Positions 1 to 6,494 of a DNA stretch of 12,119 nt are shown in pieces. Source of the DNA: CAYLUN01 sp964386865. Its GTDB lineage: Bacteria > Verrucomicrobiota > Kiritimatiellia > RFP12 > UBA1067. The position numbers and the translations under genes were made by a program. The stretch is from the NCBI GenBank assembly GCA_964386865.1, contig CAYLUN010000132.1:1-12119 (forward strand), given 5' to 3'. The notes under the pieces are model-generated. The model was not told the DNA's origin. It saw only the letters and a program-made list of their open reading frames with translations, and ran no database searches. How positions within the stretch are numbered: the stretch's first letter is position 1; each line of letters begins with the position of its first letter.

Positions 1-365
1 CCACGCTGGCCTACTACGCCAGCGAGATGATGGGCTCCAAGGCGGGCGTGCGCTTTCGTCCGCACTTCTTCCCCTTCACCGAGCCGAGCGTGGAGGTGGA
101 CTTCTCGTGCCACGTGTGCGCCGGCAAGGGCTGCCGCGTCTGCAAGATGAGCGGCTGGATCGAGATCGCGGGCGCGGGCATGGTCGATCCGCGCGTGTAC
201 GAGCATGTCAACCGCGCGCGCGGCGACCGGGCGTACGACCCCGAGACGGTGTACGGCTACGCGTTCGGCTTCGGCGTCGAGCGCATCGCCATGATCAAAT
301 ACGGCATCCCCGACATCCGCTGGCTCTACGAGAACGACATGCGGTTCCTGAGCCAGTTGGCGTAA
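1..365 (+). CDS. pheS: Phenylalanyl-tRNA synthetase alpha subunit, C-terminal part (5' end outside window)
   Basis: This is the catalytic subunit of the cytoplasmic alpha2-beta2 enzyme that charges tRNA-Phe with phenylalanine using ATP. The open frame enters from the left edge (first full codon at 3) and ends in TAA at 363-365, giving about 120 residues of the C-terminal class II catalytic core. Visible family marks are the motif RFRPHFFPFTEPSVEVD, a four-cysteine CHVC...GCRVC knuckle followed by SGWIEI, the GAGMVDP segment, and the motif 3 region GFGVERIAMIKYGIPDIR with its conserved arginine. The usual ending ENDMRFLSQL is present. The cysteine knuckle also occurs in Bacillus-type PheS, whereas E. 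coli PheS lacks it. pheT, the normal next gene, lies about 2.4 kb downstream, beyond a helicase gene. Identification is secure; the start and N-terminal coiled coil are not in the window. Confidence 0.97.
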   Translation, partial: TLAYYASEMMGSKAGVRFRPHFFPFTEPSVEVDFSCHVCAGKGCRVCKMSGWIEIAGAGMVDPRVYEHVNRARGDRAYDPETVYGYAFGFGVERIAMIKYGIPDIRWLYENDMRFLSQLA

Positions 366-367
366 CT

Positions 368-484
368 GTGAAAGCGGACGTGTTCGAGCCGCCCGAAGCG
401 GGTATTCCCGTGAGCCGGGAAATGCCGGAGAGCGTCCGCGAACGGCTTGAGGCGTACCGTGCCAGATCCTCTCAACGAACGTGA
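368..484 (+). CDS. Possible 38-aa small ORF between pheS and the helicase gene
   Basis: A GTG three bases after the pheS stop opens a 38-codon frame ending in TGA at 482-484, in a different frame from both neighbours and overlapping the helicase start. The peptide begins VKADVFEPPEAGIP and continues with an Arg/Glu-rich helix-like segment (ESVRERLEAYRARS). Most third codon positions are G or C, as in real genes here, and the frame fills the gap almost exactly. Against it, no Shine-Dalgarno sequence is visible before the GTG, it is very short, and G/C at third positions is easy to get by chance in GC-rich DNA. I recognise no family. If translated, it could couple translation of pheS to the helicase. 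Low confidence. Confidence 0.22.
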   Translation: MKADVFEPPEAGIPVSREMPESVRERLEAYRARSSQRT

Positions 485-2660
485 CGGAGCGGCGGCGCTG
501 GCGGAGGCGTTCGTCACCGAGACCGCTGAGCCTGTCTTTCTGACCGGCAAGGCCGGGACGGGGAAGACCACGTTTCTCAGGCGCATCCGTTCGACGACCG
601 GCAAGGCTACCGCCGTGGCTGCCCCGACCGGCGTGGCGGCGATCAACGCGGGCGGCGTGACGCTGCATTCGCTCTTCCAACTTCCCCTCGGCCCGCATGT
701 CCCTGGGTTCAGGCAGCAGGAGAACGAGCGCACGAAGATGCGCAAGGCGAAGCTGGATCTGCTGCGCCAGTTGGAGCTTCTGATCATCGACGAGGTGTCC
801 ATGCTGCGCGCGGACACGCTCGACGCCATCGATGACCGCCTGCGGCACGTGCGTGGCCGCGACGCGCCGTTCGGCGGCGTTCAGATGCTGTACATCGGCG
901 ACCTGTTTCAATTGCCGCCCGTGGTCAAGGACGACGAGTGGGGCCTGCTGCGCCCGCACTACGCGAGCGCCTTCTTTTTCGACGCGCAGGTGCTCCGCCG
1001 CGCCCCGCCGGTCTATATCGAACTGAAGACCGTGTACCGGCAGAGCGACGAACGCTTCATCAGCCTGCTCAACGACGTGCGCAACAACCGGCTGACGGCG
1101 GACGGGTTCCGCCTGCTCAACGCGCGCGTCAAGCGGGACTTTACTCCGCCGCCGGACGAGCACTACATCACCCTCACCACGCACAACGCCAAGGCCGACG
1201 CGATCAACCTGAGCGAGCTGCGGCGGCTCGACGCGCCGGAGCGGGTGTTCGACGCCGTGCTGGAGGGCGAGTTTCCCGAAGCCGCGCTGCCGAACGAGCG
1301 CGAGCTGCGCCTGAAGCTGGGCGCGCAGGTGATGTTCCTCCGCAACGACCCGCAGGGACGCTATTTCAACGGCAAGATCGGGACGGTGAGCGGCTTTGAG
1401 GAGGAGTGCGTCATCGTGACCGATCCGGAGCGCGGGGAGGCCGTCGACGTGCCGCTGGAGAAGTGGGACAATATCCGCTATTCGCTTAACAAAGAGACCG
1501 GCGTGATGGACGAGGAGAAGATCGGCTCGTTCACGCAGTTCCCCCTGCGGCTGGCGTGGGCCGTGACCATCCATAAGAGCCAGGGGCTGACGTTCCGGCG
1601 CGCGGTCATCGACGCGGGCGCGGCCTTCGCGTCCGGCCAGGTCTATGTGGCCCTGAGCCGCTGCACCTCGCTGGACGGCGTCGTGCTGCGGGCGCCGCTC
1701 GCGCCGCACTGCGTGATGACCGATCCGCTAGCCGTCCGGTTTTCGGCGAACGAGCGGCCCGAAGCCGAGCTGCGGGGCGCTTTGGCCGAAGCCTCGCGCC
1801 TGTTCTGGCGGGAACGGCTGCCGCGCGTTTTCGCGCTCACGCCGGTGTTCATCGCGCTCGGGGAGTTCGAGCGCGCGCTGAAAGACAAGGCGTCCGAGGA
1901 GTTCGAGCGGATGCGCGTGCTGCTCGACGGGTTCCGCAAGGCAGCGCGCGAGCTGGAGGGCGTGTCCGGCCAGTTCAAGCCGCAGCTGGACCGGTTGATT
2001 TTGGAGGCCGAGAAGACAGGCGACACCGCCGCGCTGCGCGGGCGCTGCGCCAAGGCGGTCGCGTATTTTCAGGAGCAGGTAAGGGACCGCATCCTGCTGC
2101 CGTTGATCGAGGAGGCCAACACGTTCGACGTGCCCCGCGCCACGGCGTTTCGCAAGACACTGGCGGGGTTCCGGGACGACCTCACGCTGTTTCTCGACAA
2201 CATGCGGCGCGCGCGCTTTAACGGCGAACAGGTGCTTGCCGGCGGAGACGTGCCGAAACTGGACCTGCCCGCCATCGGCGAACCGGAGCGCCGCGCCCGC
2301 GGTGATCGGCCGACCCGCCTGCCGGAGCGCCCGAAAAAGAGTGCGGTGGCGAAAGGCGAGTCCGCGAAGATCACCTACGGACTCTTCCGCGAGGGGCTGG
2401 CAATCGAAGAGATCGCCGCGCGGCGCGGGCTCTCGCTGGGCACGATCGAGAGTCATCTGAGCGAGCGGATCGAGGCGGGGGACGAGGTGCCCGTCGAACG
2501 CTTCTTCACGCCGGACGAGTGGGACGAGATCGTGCCGGCGGTCAAACCGCTCCTGTCCCAGCCGGTGCCGAGTTTGAAGGTAGCCTATGAGATTCTCGGC
2601 GGCGCCTTCAGCTACGGCCGGCTGCGGATGGTGGTTGCGTTTCTGAAGCGCCGTGTTTGA
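459..2660 (+). CDS. PIF1/RecD-like superfamily 1 DNA helicase with C-terminal HTH_40-type domain
   Basis: This is a probable ATP-dependent 5'-3' DNA helicase for replication or repair. I chose GTG 459 because GAGG (449-452) lies 6 nt before it; TTG 447 is possible but has no ribosome site. From GTG the protein has 733 residues. SF1B motifs appear in order: Walker A GKAGTGKTT (about 30-38), motif Ia APTGVAAINAGG (55-66), Walker B IIDEVSM (about 109-115), motif III GDLFQLPPV (147-155), YRQ (193-195), the TIHKSQGLTF motif (about 370-379) and VALSR (397-401). The long helical middle (about 430-620) has no motif I know. Residues about 637-667 form a helix-turn-helix (KITYGLFREGLAIEEIA...) like the HTH_40 domain on some RecQ helicases and some bacterial PIF1-like helicases; the end matches that layout. 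Family is confident; cellular role is not. The gene lies in the same direction between pheS and pheT. Confidence 0.9.
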   Translation: MPDPLNERDGAAALAEAFVTETAEPVFLTGKAGTGKTTFLRRIRSTTGKATAVAAPTGVAAINAGGVTLHSLFQLPLGPHVPGFRQQENERTKMRKAKLDLLRQLELLIIDEVSMLRADTLDAIDDRLRHVRGRDAPFGGVQMLYIGDLFQLPPVVKDDEWGLLRPHYASAFFFDAQVLRRAPPVYIELKTVYRQSDERFISLLNDVRNNRLTADGFRLLNARVKRDFTPPPDEHYITLTTHNAKADAINLSELRRLDAPERVFDAVLEGEFPEAALPNERELRLKLGAQVMFLRNDPQGRYFNGKIGTVSGFEEECVIVTDPERGEAVDVPLEKWDNIRYSLNKETGVMDEEKIGSFTQFPLRLAWAVTIHKSQGLTFRRAVIDAGAAFASGQVYVALSRCTSLDGVVLRAPLAPHCVMTDPLAVRFSANERPEAELRGALAEASRLFWRERLPRVFALTPVFIALGEFERALKDKASEEFERMRVLLDGFRKAARELEGVSGQFKPQLDRLILEAEKTGDTAALRGRCAKAVAYFQEQVRDRILLPLIEEANTFDVPRATAFRKTLAGFRDDLTLFLDNMRRARFNGEQVLAGGDVPKLDLPAIGEPERRARGDRPTRLPERPKKSAVAKGESAKITYGLFREGLAIEEIAARRGLSLGTIESHLSERIEAGDEVPVERFFTPDEWDEIVPAVKPLLSQPVPSLKVAYEILGGAFSYGRLRMVVAFLKRRV

Positions 2661-2676
2661 AAATCAACCCCTTCTT

Positions 2677-2709
2677 TTGGCTGATATCCGTACGCGGGTG
2701 TGCTACACT
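2677..2709 (+). promoter_or_regulatory. Putative pheT promoter (extended -10)
   Basis: The 67-97 nt leader between the helicase stop and pheT is AT-richer than its surroundings. TACACT at 2704-2709 preceded by TG at 2701-2702 makes an extended -10 element. TTGGCT at 2677-2682 is the best -35-like hexamer, but the spacer is 21 bp, too long for a classical sigma-70 pair, so the extended -10 would have to carry the promoter. The placement suits an independent pheT transcript with a leader of about 30 nt. Inferred from pattern only. Confidence 0.35.
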
Positions 2710-2745
2710 TACACGACGTTTTTTTGAGTGAAGAAGGGTTTGAGA

Positions 2746-5223
2746 ATGAAAGTACCTGTCAGTTGGCTGAACGAGTATGTGGACGTGTCCGACCTGTCGG
2801 TGAAAGAGCTGTCCGACAAGCTGACCTTTTCAGGCGTGGAGGTGGAGGGTATCGAGGAGACCGGCGCCGTTCTCGACGACAACTTCGTGGTGGGCGAGGT
2901 GCTGACCTGCGAGGCGCACCCCAACTCCGACCACCTGCACGTGTGCAAGGTATCGGACGGCACGCAGGAGCTGCAAATCGTGTGCGGCGCGCCGAACTGC
3001 TGCGCGGGGCTCAAGGTGCCGCTGGCCAAGATCGGCGCGGTGGTGCCCGGGGGCGGGTTCGCGATCAAGCAGGCCAAGCTGCGCGGCGTGGCGTCGTTCG
3101 GCATGCTTTGCTCGCAGCGCGAGCTGAAGCTTTCCGAAGAGCACGCGGGGCTGATGATCCTCGATCCGGCGCTCAAGGCCGGCACGCCGATGCGCGACGT
3201 GCTGCCGCCGCCCGAGACGGTGCTCGACCTCGAGATCACGTGGAACCGGCCGGACTGCCTGTCGATCATCGGCATCGCGCGCGAGTTCGCCGCTGTTCTT
3301 CAGCGTCCGCTGCGCCTGCCGTCGGTCGACTTCGCCGAGTGCGGCGAGCCGGTCGAGGGCTTCGCGAAGGTCGTCGTCGAAGATAAGGTCAAGTGCCCGC
3401 GCTACACGGCGCGCGTGATGACGGGCGTGAAGGACGGGCCGTCGCCGGCGTGGATGCGGCGGCGGCTGGAGCTGTGCGGCGTGCGGGCGATCAGCCTGAC
3501 GGTGGACGTGACCAACTACGTGATGCTGGAGTACGGACAGCCGCTGCACGCGTTCGACTACCGCAAGCTGGCGGAGCGGACGATCGTGGTGCGGTGCGCG
3601 AAGCCGGGCGAGACGATCACGACACTGGACGGCGTGGCGCGCACGCTGGACGCGAGCATGCTGGTGATCGCGGACGCGCAGGTGCCGAGCGCGGTGGCGG
3701 GCATCATGGGCGGCGCGGGCAGCGAGATCGCGGTCGGGACGGAGCACGTCCTGCTGGAGAGCGCGCTGTTCGACCCGGCCTCGACGAAGTTCACGGCAAC
3801 GAAGCTGGGCCTGTCCACGGAGTCGTCGCGCCGATACGAGCGCGGGGTCGACCCGGACTTGGCGGATCTGGCGAGCCGCCGCGCCGTGGCGCTGCTGGTG
3901 GAGCACGGGCAGGCCGTCGTGGCCAAGGGCTTTATCGATGTCGACGCGCGCATTAAAGAGCCTGTCTGTCCAAATAGAGCGGGAAACGGAGTCGAGGACT
4001 ATGTTTTCTCTCCTGGCTTCAAGCCGGGCGAGGTGGCTCTGCGCTTCAAGCGCGCGCATGACGTGATCGGCGTGGCGCTTCCTCCGGACGAGATGGTTCG
4101 GATCCTGACGTCGCTGGGGCTCGCGGCGGTGAAGCGGGACGCGGAGTCGGCAACCTTCCGCATCCCCTCGTTCCGGCTGGACCTGACGCTGGAGGCGGAT
4201 CTGATCGAGGAGATCGCGCGCATGCACGGGCTGGACGCGATCCCGGATCGGATGCCGGATCTGACGGCGGTTTCGACGCTGGATGACAGCCCGTTTTACG
4301 CCCGGGCGCGCTGCCGGCAGATGCTGCTGGGCCTGGGTTTCTCCGAGGCGATGCACTACAGCTTCTTGTCGGCGCACGAGTTGAACGCGTTTGACCGGCG
4401 CGAGGAGGCGCGGCGCGCGGTGCTGCCGAACCCGGTAAGCGCGGACTACGGCGTGCTGCGGGATTCCCTGCTGCCGCAGCTCGCGGGCTCGCTGGGGCGC
4501 AACGCGTCGCGGCAAGTGGAGAGCGCGGGGCTCTTTGAGATGGGGCGCGTTTTCTTCTTGGGTGCGGACGGCAAGCCCGCCGAAGAGGAGCGCGTGTCGC
4601 TGGGGCTGATGGGTCCGTTCGGGCGCTTGGCGGTGGATCGTCGGCGCGCGGTGTCGAACGAGGAGTCGCTGCTGTGGCTGAAAGGCGCCGTGGAGATGCT
4701 GGTGGCTTCGCTGCACGCGGGCGCGCTTACGTTCAGGCTGTGCGAACATCCGGCGATGGAGGCGGGGTGGGCGATGGAGGTCGCGCTCAACGGCGAGCCT
4801 GCGGGACGGATGGGCCTGGTCAGCGCCGCGCTGCGACACCAGTGGCGGATGACGGCGCCGATGCCGGTGGCCGAGCTTCGGCTGGCGCCGCTCTTGGCCG
4901 GCGCCGCGCGGTCGGGGGCGGTCAAGCCCACTCCCCAGTATCCGGCGGTTCGGCGCGATATCGCGTTCATCGCGGACGCCTCCGTGAGCCACGGCGACGC
5001 GGTCGCTGCGATCCGCAAGACGGCCCCTGCGGAATTGACCGGAATCGAGCTTTTTGATATATTCCAATCAAAGGAAATTGGCAAAGGCAAACGCAGTTTG
5101 GGTTACGCCTTGGAGTTCCGCTCACCGGATCGGACGCTGACCGACCAGGAGGTGAACGAGGCCTTCGCGAAGATCATCCAGTCGCTGAAAGGCGAGTTGA
5201 ATGTGGAGGTGCGTGAGGGCTGA
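2746..5223 (+). CDS. pheT: Phenylalanyl-tRNA synthetase beta subunit
   Basis: PheT partners PheS in charging tRNA-Phe; it binds tRNA and edits Tyr-tRNA-Phe. ATG 2746 is preferred over GTG 2728 because AAGGG ends 7 nt before it and the protein then opens with the family start MKVPVSWLNEYVD. The product has 825 residues, slightly long for the family. Domains in order: an EMAP/OB-fold tRNA-binding domain (about 44-150, VGEVLTCEAHPNSDHLHVCKV), the B3/B4 editing domain (about 216-395), B5 (about 429-495, RFKRAHDVIGV), the catalytic-like core (about 505-715), and a C-terminal ferredoxin-fold anticodon-binding domain (about 728-825, PQYPAVRRDIAFI ... ELFDIFQSKEIGKGKRSLGY). Residues about 403-423 form an extra linker between B3/B4 and B5 with AT-rich, rare-looking codons unlike the rest, possibly an inserted element. 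Upstream is a candidate promoter; downstream lies a hairpin and then a 6S-like RNA. Confidence 0.97.
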   Translation: MKVPVSWLNEYVDVSDLSVKELSDKLTFSGVEVEGIEETGAVLDDNFVVGEVLTCEAHPNSDHLHVCKVSDGTQELQIVCGAPNCCAGLKVPLAKIGAVVPGGGFAIKQAKLRGVASFGMLCSQRELKLSEEHAGLMILDPALKAGTPMRDVLPPPETVLDLEITWNRPDCLSIIGIAREFAAVLQRPLRLPSVDFAECGEPVEGFAKVVVEDKVKCPRYTARVMTGVKDGPSPAWMRRRLELCGVRAISLTVDVTNYVMLEYGQPLHAFDYRKLAERTIVVRCAKPGETITTLDGVARTLDASMLVIADAQVPSAVAGIMGGAGSEIAVGTEHVLLESALFDPASTKFTATKLGLSTESSRRYERGVDPDLADLASRRAVALLVEHGQAVVAKGFIDVDARIKEPVCPNRAGNGVEDYVFSPGFKPGEVALRFKRAHDVIGVALPPDEMVRILTSLGLAAVKRDAESATFRIPSFRLDLTLEADLIEEIARMHGLDAIPDRMPDLTAVSTLDDSPFYARARCRQMLLGLGFSEAMHYSFLSAHELNAFDRREEARRAVLPNPVSADYGVLRDSLLPQLAGSLGRNASRQVESAGLFEMGRVFFLGADGKPAEEERVSLGLMGPFGRLAVDRRRAVSNEESLLWLKGAVEMLVASLHAGALTFRLCEHPAMEAGWAMEVALNGEPAGRMGLVSAALRHQWRMTAPMPVAELRLAPLLAGAARSGAVKPTPQYPAVRRDIAFIADASVSHGDAVAAIRKTAPAELTGIELFDIFQSKEIGKGKRSLGYALEFRSPDRTLTDQEVNEAFAKIIQSLKGELNVEVREG

Positions 5224-5245
5224 CGCGACGTGGTTCTTTGAAAGC

Positions 5246-5271
5246 GCCGGACGGCATGACGCCTGTCCGGC
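5246..5271 (+). terminator. GC-rich hairpin after pheT, possible transcript end or 3' stabiliser
   Basis: Beginning 22 nt after the pheT stop, GCCGGAC (5246-5252) pairs perfectly with GTCCGGC (5265-5271). GGC/GCC inside adds three more pairs around an ATGAC loop, with one bulged T. Flanking GGTTCTT (5232-5238) can also pair with AAGAAACC (5272-5279). No T-run follows, so this is not a canonical intrinsic terminator; it may end pheT with Rho, protect the 3' end, or mark where the downstream RNA is processed. The hairpin is seen directly; the role is inference. Confidence 0.4.
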
Positions 5272-5280
5272 AAGAAACCG

Positions 5281-5467
5281 AAGTGGGCCCTGCTTTGTTC
5301 GCGGATAAGCAGAATTTCTCTGACCTTCGAGTAGCATCGGGAGTTTGAACGCGGTGTTGTGACGGAAGCCTGTCTTACGGGCGGGAACCTGAAGACTCCG
5401 ACTAGAGCACCCACCTCATTGGTGAGGTTTCAGGGATCCTGCAATTACGGCAAAGTGGGGCTTTTTT
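5281..5467 (+). ncRNA. ssrS: 6S RNA candidate (RNA polymerase-binding regulatory RNA)
   Basis: 6S RNA mimics an open promoter and sequesters the sigma-70 holoenzyme in stationary phase. Hand folding gives its architecture. The closing stem pairs 5285-5297 with 5451-5463 (13 pairs including G-U), then GCAG 5309-5312 with CTGC 5439-5442, and TCTCTGA 5317-5323 with TCAGGGA 5430-5436. A large bubble follows. Its 3' strand carries the small hairpin ACCTCA/TGAGGT (5413-5418 with 5423-5428), placed as in E. coli 6S. An irregular apical rod pairs 5353-5358 with 5406-5411, CGGA 5363-5366 with TCCG 5397-5400, GTCTT 5372-5376 with AAGAC 5392-5396, and CGGG 5378-5381 with CCTG 5388-5391. AAGCCT and CACCCACCT resemble known 6S segments. 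Length is near 185 nt, typical of 6S. A good promoter is not visible and the exact 5' end is uncertain. No open frame here looks coding. Confidence 0.78.
5451..5467 (+). terminator. Intrinsic terminator formed by the 6S closing stem plus T6 tract
   Basis: The 3' arm 5451-5463 (CAAAGTGGGGCTT) pairs with 5285-5297, and the arm merges into T6 at 5462-5467. The RNA's own closing stem would therefore act as the terminator stem. A small local AAAG/CTTT hairpin around TGGGG is an alternative. The next gene starts 33 nt later with no clear promoter of its own, so partial read-through from the RNA gene into it is possible. Confidence 0.5.
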
Positions 5468-5500
5468 ATAGCACTGTAGTGATTGTTTGAAAGACGAGTT

Positions 5501-6466
5501 ATGAAGCGAGTGAGCATGCATTATCGATATACGCTGTGCCTTTTGGGGGTTTTCGCCGCCGGGGTGTCCGTGGCCGAGTTGCCGGACGTGCCCGCTGCTG
5601 CGATCGACGAACTGGGGAGCACCTACGGTAATCCGCAGATTTCTGGGTTCGTTTTCATCGAGGGGCGCTATATCGCCGCGCCTTATACGGTGACGCGTAA
5701 AGGGAACGGGATATTCATCAACCGCGTCCAGATTGAGCAGCCGGTCGCGTGGTCGCAGGTGTCGGGCGTCGTTGAGCCTCCGAAGAAGGCGCTGGATGCG
5801 GACGGCGATTTCGAGGTGGTTGACCCTGCGGCGGCCAAGCCGGCCGCACCCGCAGAGCCCGCCGCACCCGCGGAGCCGGCCGCCCCCGCAGCGCCCAAGC
5901 AAGTGAAGAGCATCGACGACCTGTTCGCGGACGATGCGCCGCCTGCTGCACCGGCTCCGGCGGCGCCCATGGCTGATGACGCTGCGGCGCCCGCTGAGGC
6001 CGCGGCTCCTGCAGAAGCGGCGGCTCCTGCCGAAGCGGCGGCGCCTGCGGCGGTTGCTCCTGCCCCTGTGCCGGCGGCTGCCGTTTCGCAGCGGACGCCG
6101 GAGGATACGAAGCGCATGAAGGAAGAGCTGCGCGTTCAGCTCGAAGCCCGCCGAAAGGGCTACGAGCAGGCGCTTTCACGGGGCGAGATCTACTTCTTCA
6201 GCCAGCGGCACAGTCGGCTGAACGGGAACTACGGGACGGCCCGGACGCTGATGAGCGTGCTGCCGGCGGCGCTGCGCAGCGCGCAGTCGCCGCAGGACCT
6301 GTTGCAGCGGCTGAACCAGGGGGGCGTCTATTTCGTGGATCTGGCCATCTGCTCGGCGTTGTACAAAAACAAGTTGACGTTCCCGCTGTTGGAAGAGCGC
6401 CAGAAGCGGATCGAAGAGTCCGAGGCGGCGGATGCGGCGAAGCGGCCTGTGCCGCTGTCGCGCTGA
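5501..6466 (+). CDS. Secreted Ala/Pro-rich repeat protein of unknown function
   Basis: The product is predicted to be exported; I do not recognise the family. ATG 5501 gives 321 residues with a signal peptide: basic KR, hydrophobic YTLCLLGVFAAGVSV, and likely cleavage near VAELP (about 23-26). TTG 5483 is possible but would put extra charged residues before it. A small N-terminal region (about 35-85) contains GFVFIEGRYIAAPYTVTR. Residues about 110-190 are low-complexity, with two arrays of a six-residue Ala/Pro/Glu unit (115-132 and 161-184), probably a flexible linker across the periplasm or to the outer membrane. An acidic patch SIDDLFADDAP (about 137-147) lies between them. The C-terminal part (about 195-321) starts with a charged amphipathic helix and continues as a compact-looking domain (IYFFSQRHSRLNGNYGTA). 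It follows the 6S-like RNA and leads a same-strand run with the TrpR-like gene. Confidence 0.82.
   Translation: MKRVSMHYRYTLCLLGVFAAGVSVAELPDVPAAAIDELGSTYGNPQISGFVFIEGRYIAAPYTVTRKGNGIFINRVQIEQPVAWSQVSGVVEPPKKALDADGDFEVVDPAAAKPAAPAEPAAPAEPAAPAAPKQVKSIDDLFADDAPPAAPAPAAPMADDAAAPAEAAAPAEAAAPAEAAAPAAVAPAPVPAAAVSQRTPEDTKRMKEELRVQLEARRKGYEQALSRGEIYFFSQRHSRLNGNYGTARTLMSVLPAALRSAQSPQDLLQRLNQGGVYFVDLAICSALYKNKLTFPLLEERQKRIEESEAADAAKRPVPLSR
5843..5896 (+). repeat. Three tandem 18-bp coding repeats (AAPAEP unit)
   Basis: Three in-frame copies encode AAPAEP, AAPAEP and AAPAAP in the secreted protein at residues 115-132. Copies differ mainly at third positions, so the array is old or codon-shuffled rather than freshly duplicated. 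Linkers of this kind commonly vary in copy number between strains. Confidence 0.8.
5981..6052 (+). repeat. Four tandem 18-bp coding repeats (AAAPAE unit)
   Basis: Four in-frame copies encode AAAPAE three times and then AAAPAA, at residues 161-184 of the same protein. The unit is a variant of the first array's, with Ala replacing the last Pro, which suggests both arrays came from one ancestral repeat split by the acidic SIDDLF segment. Confidence 0.8.
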
Positions 6467-6471
6467 GACTG

Positions 6472-6483
6472 CCCTCGCGAGGG
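6472..6483 (+). promoter_or_regulatory. Perfect 12-bp palindrome on the ribosome site of the TrpR-like gene
   Basis: CCCTCGCGAGGG is perfectly self-complementary and its right half is part of the GAGGGGAG ribosome binding site (6479-6486) of the GTG at 6495. It could be a dimer operator for autoregulation, or a short RNA hairpin (CCCU/AGGG) that masks the ribosome site. It does not resemble the E. coli trp operator. In GC-rich DNA a 12-bp palindrome can arise by chance, so the call is tentative. Confidence 0.3.
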
Positions 6484-6494
6484 GAGAGTTTGTC

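Noticed and set aside
108..150. Four-cysteine knuckle in PheS as a possible novel zinc site
   Set aside because: The same cysteine pattern is known in Bacillus-type PheS, so it is a lineage variant rather than new.
2830..5067. A 745-codon open frame on the minus strand opposite pheT
   Set aside because: It is antisense to a certain gene, is very rich in Arg, His and Gln, and lacks any family motif; long antisense frames are expected where codons end in G or C.
5238..5266. TTGAAA (5238-5243) as the -35 box of the 6S-like RNA
   Set aside because: The sequence 17 bp downstream is GCCTGT, with no -10 resemblance, and the hexamer lies in the arm of a hairpin.
5246..5271. Hairpin after pheT as a standard intrinsic terminator
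   Set aside because: No T-run follows; kept only as a low-confidence transcript-end structure.
5402..5902. A 166-codon minus-strand frame crossing the 6S-like RNA
   Set aside because: It spans a terminator-like T-run and an antisense repeat region, and its composition is Gly/Arg/Leu-rich without motif.
5683..6117. Ala/Gly-rich minus-strand frame
   Set aside because: It is the reverse complement of the Ala/Pro repeat arrays, which keep every frame open.
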